DNA of 64,000 nt from CAVQBJ01 sp963819075 (lineage in GTDB: Bacteria > Actinomycetota > Thermoleophilia > Solirubrobacterales > Solirubrobacteraceae). Below, piece after piece: positions 1-5,850 of this stretch (position 1 is the first letter of the stretch; every line of letters begins with the position of its first letter). A program made the translations under genes and the position numbers. The DNA lies in contig CAWFUP010000001.1 of the NCBI GenBank assembly GCA_963819075.1, positions 1,203,097 through 1,267,096 on the forward strand, in the 5' to 3' direction. The notes beneath the pieces were generated by a model that had not been told where the DNA came from, ran no database searches, and saw nothing but the letters and a program-made list of their open reading frames with translations.

Positions 1-1
1 C

Positions 2-136
2 CTGATCATCTGGAGCGCGGCGCTGCCGCACGGGCCCCAGCCGAACACCGCGGCGCGACCCCGCATCGTGCACTACCTGACGATGTACCCGACGCCTCGC
101 CCGGCGAGCGTGGCGCCGCGGGAGCGCTCCGGCTGA
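2..136 (+). CDS. Phytanoyl-CoA dioxygenase-family protein, C-terminal fragment
   Basis: Only the last 44 codons are inside the window; the gene starts upstream. The visible residues (LIIWSAALPHGPQPN, then RPRIVHYLTMYP) match the C-terminal strand of PhyH-family Fe(II)/2-oxoglutarate dioxygenases, where the H-G-x-x-x-N segment holds the distal iron-ligand His and the following Arg binds 2-oxoglutarate. That role is family knowledge; substrate is unknown. The stop codon overlaps the ATG of the next gene by one base (TGATG), so the two are probably translationally coupled. Confidence 0.6.
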   Translation: MIIWSAALPHGPQPNTAARPRIVHYLTMYPTPRPASVAPRERSG

Positions 137-654
137 TGGCACGGGCGGCCGCGGGCAGAATCGAGCTGCGCGCGGCGACGCCGGCGGACGAGCCGTTCTT
201 GCAGCGGCTGTACGCCGAGGTGCGCACGGCCGACCTGGCGCCGCTCGCCCTCGATGAGCCGGCGAGGGAGACGCTCCTGCGCATGCAGTACACCGCGCAG
301 CAGCGCTCGTACACCGCCAGCTATCCCGCGGCTGCCTGCGACGTGATCGTGGTCGACGGCGACCCGTGCGGGCGCCTGTGGGTCGATCGCGCCGGCCCGG
401 AGCTCACCCTGCTCGACATCGGGCTGCTGACCGGTTATCGCGGTGACGGCGTCGGCCGCACGCTGCTGACCGGGCTCATCGACGAAGCTCGGGAGCGGGG
501 CTGTGCGCTGCGTCTGCACGTGGAGCGACACAACCCGGCGCGCCGCCTCTACGAGCGTCTCGGGTTCCGCCTCGTGAGCGATGGCGACGTCTATCTGGAG
601 ATGACCTGGGACCCTCGGCGCTCGCCCGGTGGTCAGGCGAACACGGCCTCGTAG
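136..654 (+). CDS. GNAT-family N-acetyltransferase
   Basis: A 172-residue protein with a complete GNAT fold: an N-terminal RxATPADEPFLxxLY segment, then the acetyl-CoA pyrophosphate loop around residues 100-110 (GYRGDGVGRTLLTGL, the Q/RxxGxG/A motif) and the final NPARRLYERLGFRL helix-strand typical of the family. It would transfer an acyl group from acyl-CoA to an amine; the acceptor cannot be named. It follows the PhyH gene with a 1-base overlap. Its 3' end overlaps the convergent next gene by 22 bp. Confidence 0.85.
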   Translation: MARAAAGRIELRAATPADEPFLQRLYAEVRTADLAPLALDEPARETLLRMQYTAQQRSYTASYPAAACDVIVVDGDPCGRLWVDRAGPELTLLDIGLLTGYRGDGVGRTLLTGLIDEARERGCALRLHVERHNPARRLYERLGFRLVSDGDVYLEMTWDPRRSPGGQANTAS

Positions 655-977
655 AGCGGACCGGCGGCGTCGGGCTGGATCGGCACGAGGAAGAGGTCGA
701 ACGCGCCGATCGCCGCGTGGGCGAAGCGGTAGATGCCCTGCGGGAGGGCGGTGGCCGCGGGCACGCGGAAGACGATCGAGAACGGGGCCCGTCCGCCGTC
801 CACCGGCGCCTCGCCGACGGCCCCCGCCGCGATGAGTCGCCCGGTCAGCTCGGAGCCGTCCGGAAGGGCGACCGCGAAGTCCTCGTCCACGTGGACGGAG
901 AAGGTGTGCAGCGTGAAGGTCTCGAGCACGAGCGTGACGGCGTAATCAGTGACCTTCGTGCGGCGTGATCGACTCAC
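633..977 (-). CDS. DUF6916-like small protein
   Basis: A 114-residue beta-rich protein with a GTG start at 977. Segments such as FSVHVDEDFAVAL, SIVFRVPAATALPQGIYRF and FDLFLVPIQPDAAGPLYEAVF recur in diverged form in the Tat-exported protein at 2545-3027, so the window holds two members of one family; I know the family as DUF6916, often found near tail-collar proteins (name from memory). No signal peptide. A TATCGT hexamer on this strand (999-994) lies back-to-back with the GATAGT element of the lipoprotein gene, suggesting a shared divergent promoter. Function unknown. Confidence 0.6.
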   Translation of the reverse strand: MSRSRRTKVTDYAVTLVLETFTLHTFSVHVDEDFAVALPDGSELTGRLIAAGAVGEAPVDGGRAPFSIVFRVPAATALPQGIYRFAHAAIGAFDLFLVPIQPDAAGPLYEAVFA

Positions 978-1007
978 AGCTCATCGGCGGCTCACGATAG
1001 TGCTCTG

Positions 1008-1385
1008 ATGCCCGCGCCGGCGGACGGTAGGGTGCGCGAACGACCGGCGATGCGTGTCTCCTCTGACAGATCGATTCCCCTCGCGCGTGCGCTGGCCGCC
1101 GTCCTGGTCGGCACGCTGGCGTTGAGCGGGTGTGGCAGCACGACCGTGATCGACCACACCATCGTCGAGAAGGCGATTGAGATCAGCATCGCCCAGCAGC
1201 AGCACATCATCACGATCGTCAGCTGCCCGAAGGGCGTCGTCGCGGCGGCTGGCACCCGCTTCTATTGCAGCGCAACGCTCGCGAGCGGCCGCCAGCTACC
1301 GATCACCGTCAGCGCTACCGACTCCCGCGGCGACGTGACCTACACCGGGCTCAACGGCTTCGTGAACGGGCGTCCGGCTGGTTGA
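1008..1385 (+). CDS. DUF4333-like lipoprotein
   Basis: A small exported lipoprotein of 125 residues from this start. The signal sequence (LARALAAVLVGTLALSGC) ends in the lipobox L-S-G-C; the cysteine would be lipidated and anchored to the membrane. The mature part (IVEKAIEISI, then VSCPKGVVAAAGTRFYCSATLASGRQLPITV) resembles the DUF4333 domain of actinobacterial surface lipoproteins, with two cysteines that could pair. ATG 1008 is chosen because GATAGT (996-1001) lies 6 nt upstream, as at other leaderless genes here; ATG 1050 would give a more usual signal-peptide length and remains possible. Confidence 0.65.
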   Translation: MPAPADGRVRERPAMRVSSDRSIPLARALAAVLVGTLALSGCGSTTVIDHTIVEKAIEISIAQQQHIITIVSCPKGVVAAAGTRFYCSATLASGRQLPITVSATDSRGDVTYTGLNGFVNGRPAG

Positions 1386-1444
1386 GCGGTGACGATTTCG
1401 CGGGCGGTATTGACATCCCCGGTCAGGTCCGCGAGAGTCATCGC

Positions 1445-2545
1445 ATGCGGCACGGCGTGAGGGTGTGCCGGGACATCTGGGGGCGCTCGCGGCGACTGCG
1501 GCGCGAGGGTCTCGTTGCTGTCATCGGCCTGATCGTGGGCGTTGCCGTCCTCGGGTGGACGGTCGAGGTCGCGTCCGCGCGCAGCTCGACACGACACGGG
1601 CAGTCGACTCGGCGGGCGACCGCGGCACGCCGCACGCCGGTCTTCTGCTTCTTCCTTCCCTGTATTCCGGGACCGAAGGGCGCGACGGGCCCAACCGGGC
1701 CGACCGGAGCCAAGGGGGCAACCGGCGCCACCGGTCCGACGGGACCTCAGGGTCCGCCTGGCGTCACCGGTAGCGTCGGTCCCCAGGGCGCAACCGGCCC
1801 GCAGGGAGCCGTTGGTCCCACCGGGCCGCAGGGCACCCCGGGCGCGAATGGCGCGCCGGGTGCGACCGGCCCGACCGGGCCGCAGGGAACCCCGGGCGCG
1901 AATGGCGGGCCGGGTGCGACCGGCCCGACCGGCCCGCAGGGCACTGCGGGCGCGAACGGTGCGACGGGTGCGACCGGGCCGCAGGGCCCGCCGGGCGTGA
2001 CCGGCGGCGTCGGCCCCGCCGGGCCGCAGGGTGTCACCGGTCCTCAGGGTCCGGTCGGGGTGACCGGCCCGGCCGGCCCGCAGGGTGCGACGGGCGTCGC
2101 GGGCGTCGGCAGTGCCGGCCCGGCCGGGCCGACGGGCCCGCCGGGGCCACCCGGGCCGACCGGCCCCGCGGGGGCCTCCACGGTGCTCGCCGGAGCAGTC
2201 GACAGCATCGATTCGGGCACGACCGGGTACATCGGCCTCGGCGGGGGTGCCAACCCGGCGGCGACGAGCGCCGGCGGCGACGCGATCCTGCCGGTGACCG
2301 GGACGCTCTCGGAGTTCTACGTCATGGCGTCCCCGTCCGCCGGGGCCAGCGGCACGCTCGTCGCGACGCTCGAGCGCGACGACGCCGCGACCGGCGTGAC
2401 GTGCACGATCGCGCCGCCGAGTGGCACGTGCTCGGACCTCGCGCACACGCAGGCGTTCTCGGCCGGCGACACGCTCACCGTCCAGGTCGTCAACAACACC
2501 GGGCAGATCGTCAACAACATCCACTGGACCGCCGCGCTTCGCTGA
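1445..2545 (+). CDS. Collagen-like repeat protein, membrane-anchored or secreted
   Basis: A 366-residue protein: a basic N-terminus, one hydrophobic helix (GLVAVIGLIVGVAVLGW, about residues 23-40), a short linker, then about 58 uninterrupted Gly-x-y triplets (about 1669-2178) rich in GPTGPQG, GATGPTG and GPPGVTG, and a C-terminal globular domain of about 120 residues ending NNIHWTAALR. This is the layout of BclA-type bacterial collagen proteins, whose C-terminal domain nucleates the triple helix. Threonine in place of hydroxyproline is usual in bacteria. The start is the ATG just before the basic segment. Its stop overlaps the next ATG by one base, so it is co-expressed with the DUF6916-like and collar proteins. 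Confidence 0.8.
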   Translation: MRHGVRVCRDIWGRSRRLRREGLVAVIGLIVGVAVLGWTVEVASARSSTRHGQSTRRATAARRTPVFCFFLPCIPGPKGATGPTGPTGAKGATGATGPTGPQGPPGVTGSVGPQGATGPQGAVGPTGPQGTPGANGAPGATGPTGPQGTPGANGGPGATGPTGPQGTAGANGATGATGPQGPPGVTGGVGPAGPQGVTGPQGPVGVTGPAGPQGATGVAGVGSAGPAGPTGPPGPPGPTGPAGASTVLAGAVDSIDSGTTGYIGLGGGANPAATSAGGDAILPVTGTLSEFYVMASPSAGASGTLVATLERDDAATGVTCTIAPPSGTCSDLAHTQAFSAGDTLTVQVVNNTGQIVNNIHWTAALR

Positions 2546-3027
2546 TGGACGGGCGCGCCGTCACGCCCGCCGGCACAGGCCTCCCCCGCGAATGGGGCGT
2601 GGTCACGCGTCGCCGGCTACTGGCGCTGTCGGGCGCGGCGATCGGGGTCGTGACCGTCGCCGAGCTCGAGCGGGCGGTGCCGCGCGGCCTGCTCAACACC
2701 GGCCAGCCCGCGTTCACGCGCTCGCGCTTCGCGCCGTTCATCGGCCGGCGCGTCGAGCTCGGTCTCGACGACGGGACCGTGGTGGCGGCGCGCCTGGAGT
2801 CGATCGAGGACCTTCCCGGCCCGGGCACCGCGGCGTCGGCGGACCCGGAGACGAGCTTCGCTCTGCTCTTCCGCGGCCCGGACTCTCCGCGGTTGCCGCA
2901 GGCCCTGGTGACGGTCCGCGCGCCGAGGCTCGGATCGCCGCGGCTGCTGCTGGCGCCGGCGAGCATCGAGCGCGGGCCGCGGTACTACGCTGCTGTCATC
3001 AACCAGGCGCACTTGCGCCACCCGTAG
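2545..3027 (+). CDS. Tat-exported DUF6916-like protein
   Basis: A 160-residue protein starting within the TGATG overlap with the collagen gene. The N-terminus carries a twin-arginine-type signal (VTRRRLLALSGAAIGVVTVA, about residues 18-38). The mature part (FAPFIGRRVELGLDDGTVVAARL, FALLFRGP, LPQALVTVRAPRLG, RYYAAVINQAHL) has the same arrangement as the 114-residue protein at 633-977. Tight coupling to the collagen-like gene and a 9-bp gap to the collar protein suggest one surface or tail-like assembly. No enzymatic motif is visible. Confidence 0.6.
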   Translation: MDGRAVTPAGTGLPREWGVVTRRRLLALSGAAIGVVTVAELERAVPRGLLNTGQPAFTRSRFAPFIGRRVELGLDDGTVVAARLESIEDLPGPGTAASADPETSFALLFRGPDSPRLPQALVTVRAPRLGSPRLLLAPASIERGPRYYAAVINQAHLRHP

Positions 3028-3036
3028 GAGGAGCCG

Positions 3037-3543
3037 ATGTCAATCCAATACGTCGGAGAGATCAAGATCTTCGCGGGCAACTTCGCGCCGAACGGGTTCG
3101 CGTTCTGCGACGGTACGCTGCTCCCGATCGCCCAGAATACGGCGCTGTTCTCGATCATCGGCACGTTCTACGGTGGTAATGGGGTGAATACGTTCGCGCT
3201 CCCAGACCTGCGCGGCCGCGTCGCGGTGGGCCAGGGGCAGGGCCCCGGGCTGAGCCCGTACGACATCGGCCAGGTCGCCGGCAGCGAGAACGTCACGCTC
3301 ACGCAGCAACAGATGCCGGAGCACACCCACGTCCTGGCGGCGTCGGACAAGCCGCGGACGAGCAGCTCCCCGGCGGACGGCTTCCCGTCGGCCGGCGGCT
3401 ACTACGGCGCGACGTCCGACACGCAACTCAATGCGGCCGCTGCCGGCGGCGCGGGCGGCAACCTGCCGCACTCGAACCTGCAGCCATACCTGGCGGTCAG
3501 CTACATCATCGCGCTCAGCGGCATCTTCCCGTCGCGCTCCTGA
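3037..3543 (+). CDS. Phage tail-collar (MdpB-type) protein
   Basis: A 168-residue single-domain protein with the full collar-domain signature: YVGEIKIFAGNFAPNGFAFCDG at the start, LLPIAQNTALFSIIGTFYGGNG, NTFALPDLRGRVAVGQGQGPGL, then QMPEHTHVL and a C-terminal LQPYLAVSYIIALSGIFP. Such microcystin-dependent-like proteins are related to phage short-tail-fibre tips; chromosomal versions are presumed surface or tail-tip structures. A strong Shine-Dalgarno site (GGAGGAG, 3027-3033) sits 3 nt before the ATG. It ends 9 bp from the convergent oxidoreductase. There are no other phage genes here. Confidence 0.85.
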   Translation: MSIQYVGEIKIFAGNFAPNGFAFCDGTLLPIAQNTALFSIIGTFYGGNGVNTFALPDLRGRVAVGQGQGPGLSPYDIGQVAGSENVTLTQQQMPEHTHVLAASDKPRTSSSPADGFPSAGGYYGATSDTQLNAAAAGGAGGNLPHSNLQPYLAVSYIIALSGIFPSRS

Positions 3544-3552
3544 GCGCGGCCG

Positions 3553-4656
3553 CTACACGCGATGCAGCCCGGCCTCGCGGCAGCCGGCCTGCAGCACGTC
3601 GAGGCCGAAGGCGTCGACCGGTCCGAGCGCGCCGCTGTCGCGGAGGCCGGACTTCAGCGCCGTGCCCGCGCCCCAGGCGAGGATCGCCGCCGTGAACTCG
3701 TAGACGTTGCCGCCGGCCACGTGGACCGCTGCGAGCTGAGCGCCCTGCGCGTCGCGCGCCACGGCGACCGTGTGCATCCGCGTCTTTGCCCGCTCGGCGG
3801 CATCCGGGCCGCCGGTCGAGCCGCGCAGGAGCCGCTGAGACGCGGCGCCGAGCGCGCGCCGGGCGCCGGGCAGGCGTAGGGTCGCGGCCAGCCCGCCGCT
3901 CATCACGCGCAGCGCTCCGGTCGCCGAGCCGGCCACGCCGAGGTAGACGTCGACGTCGCGCAGCGACGGGGCGAGCCGCGGGAGCGTGTAGTGCTCGCTT
4001 CCGGGCACCGACAGCGCCGAACGCCGGCGCCCGTCGACCTCGAAGTCGAGCGTGCGCGCGCCGCCGTGCTCGGCGACGATCACGCCATCGCGCCACGCGA
4101 AGGCCGGATCGAGCAGCGCGCCCACGGCGGACGCACGCGTGCCGCCCGAGATCGCCGGCGTCCCGCGCCCGCCGATCACGAAGTAGCCGATGTCCACGCG
4201 CGTCGCCGCCTCTCCCGCCTCGCGCAGGGCGAGCGCTCCAGCGAGGTTCCCGGGCACCCAGTCGGCGCCGAAGGCGGTGATCAACCCCGCGCCGGCAGCC
4301 TGCGCCGCGGGTCCGAAGCGCTCGAACACCCGGCGGATGAACACCGGCTCGCCGGTCGAGTCGATGTAGTGCGCACCGGCGTCGATGGCCGCCTGCGCGG
4401 CGGCGTCGCCGAAGCGAGCGAACGGGCCGACCGTGCTCAGGAGCACATCGCCGCGCTGCACGAGTGCTCGCACGCTCGGCGGATCGGCGACGTCGGCAAG
4501 CGCCCAGTCGAGGCCGCCGAGCGTTCGCGCGAGATCGCGCACGGCCTCGTGGCTGCGACTGGCGAGCAGCGGCTTGATCCCCCTCGCGACGAGCGCCGCG
4601 GCCGTGAGGCGCCCGGTATAGCCGGTGGCTCCGAACAGGACGATCCGCGCGGCCAT
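3553..4656 (-). CDS. Saccharopine dehydrogenase-like / trans-acting enoyl reductase-type oxidoreductase
   Basis: A 367-residue NAD(P)-dependent oxidoreductase. The N-terminal Rossmann motif IVLFGATGYTGRLTAAAL is followed by GDVLLSTVGPFARFGDAAAQAAIDAGAHYIDSTGEP, the signature of the saccharopine-dehydrogenase-like family that includes mycobacterial trans-acting enoyl reductases. The substrate is unknown. The start is fixed by MAARIVLFG directly before the nucleotide-binding motif and by TAACCT on this strand (4670-4665), 8 nt upstream, with no Shine-Dalgarno site. It is transcribed away from the M20 peptidase with overlapping -10 elements. Confidence 0.75.
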   Translation of the reverse strand: MAARIVLFGATGYTGRLTAAALVARGIKPLLASRSHEAVRDLARTLGGLDWALADVADPPSVRALVQRGDVLLSTVGPFARFGDAAAQAAIDAGAHYIDSTGEPVFIRRVFERFGPAAQAAGAGLITAFGADWVPGNLAGALALREAGEAATRVDIGYFVIGGRGTPAISGGTRASAVGALLDPAFAWRDGVIVAEHGGARTLDFEVDGRRRSALSVPGSEHYTLPRLAPSLRDVDVYLGVAGSATGALRVMSGGLAATLRLPGARRALGAASQRLLRGSTGGPDAAERAKTRMHTVAVARDAQGAQLAAVHVAGGNVYEFTAAILAWGAGTALKSGLRDSGALGPVDAFGLDVLQAGCREAGLHRV

Positions 4657-4680
4657 ACGCGCGCAGGTTACTCTGGGGCG
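4657..4680. promoter_or_regulatory. Overlapping divergent leaderless promoters
   Basis: The 24-bp gap holds AGGTTACTCT (4665-4674): read on the minus strand this gives TAACCT, 8 nt before the oxidoreductase ATG; on the plus strand TACTCT, 6 nt before the peptidase GTG. The two hexamers share the central TA. With so little space, neither transcript can have a useful leader. No clear -35 box is visible on either side. Confidence 0.6.
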
Positions 4681-5805
4681 GTGGACGAGCATTCGCTGGC
4701 CGAGCGGCTGATCAGCTACGACACCTCCGAGCCCGAGGGGATCCAGCGCGCATCCGAGTTCGTCAAGGGGTGGCTCGAGGCCCGTGACCTGCGCGTCGCC
4801 GCGCAGACCCACAACGGGCTGCCGGTGCTCGTGACCGAGGTCGGACCACCGGACGGGCCGTGCGTCGTCCTGCACGGACACATCGACGTCGTCCCCGCCC
4901 ATGCCGGCCAGTTCGAGCCGCGCGTCGAGGGGGATCGTCTGTACGGGCGGGGTGCCTACGACATGAAGGGCGCGCTCGGGGCGATGATGTGCACCGTCCG
5001 CGACGCGGCGGCGCAGGACCAGGTGCGGGTGCGGTTCATGTGTGTGCCCGACGAGGAGGCCGAGGACGTCGAGAGTCGCTCCACGGACACCCTCGTCGAG
5101 CAGGGGCTGGGGGGGAGCTTCGCGATCACCGGCGAGCCGACCGAGCTGCTGATCGGCGTGCAGGCCAAGGGCGTGCTGGCGCTGCGCCTGCAGCTGTCGG
5201 GCACGGCCGCGCACGGATCGACGCCGTGGCTCGGCGACAACGCGATCCTGAAGGCGCTCGACGCCTTTCGCCGCATCGAGACGCTCCCGTTCAGCCGCGA
5301 ATCCTCCGAGCTGTTCGATCGACCGTCGATCAACCTCGCTCGCATCACCGGCGGCGATGCGTTCAACAAGGTCCCCGACCGGTGCGAGATGGTCGTCGAC
5401 ATCCGCTACCTGCCCGAGCAGGACCCCCACGCGATTCTTGCCCAGATCCGCTCGATTCCCGGCATCGAGTTGCTGCGCAGCTTCACCCGTGCCCCCGCGA
5501 TGGTGTCGCGCAGCAACCCCTACGTGCTCGCCCTGCGCGACGCGGTCAGCCGCTCGCTCGAGGGCGAGGCGCTATCGATCGGACGCGACGGGGCCTCCGA
5601 CGCGATCTCGTTCCTCGAGGCGGGCGTGCCCGCCGTGGAGTTCGGCCCCGTCGGCGGGGGGCACCACGGGCCGGAGGAATGGGTGTCGCTGCGGTCGCTC
5701 ACCCGATATCGCCAGGCACTCGGGGACTTCGTCGCCGGCCTGCCGGCGTGGCTGGAACGTGGCGCGCCGCCGGACCTGCGCGCGGTGGAGGGTGGCTTGG
5801 CCTGA
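4681..5805 (+). CDS. M20-family metallopeptidase (ArgE/DapE-like)
   Basis: A 374-residue zinc amidohydrolase. Metal and catalytic motifs in order: HGHIDVVP (about residue 64), GRGAYDMKGALGAMM with the bridging Asp, PDEEAED with catalytic Glu followed by a metal ligand, then the dimerisation domain (VQAKGVLALRLQLSGTAAHGSTP), and C-terminal EFGPVGGGHHGPEEWV with the last His ligand. This is the ArgE/DapE/CPG2 layout; exact substrate (acetylornithine, succinyl-diaminopimelate or a dipeptide) cannot be decided. GTG 4681 is chosen because TACTCT (4669-4674) is 6 nt upstream. Confidence 0.8.
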   Translation: MDEHSLAERLISYDTSEPEGIQRASEFVKGWLEARDLRVAAQTHNGLPVLVTEVGPPDGPCVVLHGHIDVVPAHAGQFEPRVEGDRLYGRGAYDMKGALGAMMCTVRDAAAQDQVRVRFMCVPDEEAEDVESRSTDTLVEQGLGGSFAITGEPTELLIGVQAKGVLALRLQLSGTAAHGSTPWLGDNAILKALDAFRRIETLPFSRESSELFDRPSINLARITGGDAFNKVPDRCEMVVDIRYLPEQDPHAILAQIRSIPGIELLRSFTRAPAMVSRSNPYVLALRDAVSRSLEGEALSIGRDGASDAISFLEAGVPAVEFGPVGGGHHGPEEWVSLRSLTRYRQALGDFVAGLPAWLERGAPPDLRAVEGGLA

Positions 5806-5834
5806 CCGGCTCGCGGCGCGACTCGGTCAGCCGC

Positions 5835-5840
5835 TAGCCT
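5835..5840 (+). promoter_or_regulatory. Putative -10 element of ugd
   Basis: TAGCCT, 10 nt before the ATG at 5851; no Shine-Dalgarno site lies between, so the transcript is probably leaderless or nearly so. Confidence 0.45.
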
Positions 5841-5850
5841 TCGCGCCCTC

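Noticed and set aside
1340..2524. Long minus-strand frame opposite the collagen-like gene
   Set aside because: It is the antisense image of the Gly-x-y repeats; composition is Arg/Ala/Gly noise with no domain.
3037..3543. Prophage
   Set aside because: A single collar-domain protein without capsid, terminase or integrase genes is not a phage.
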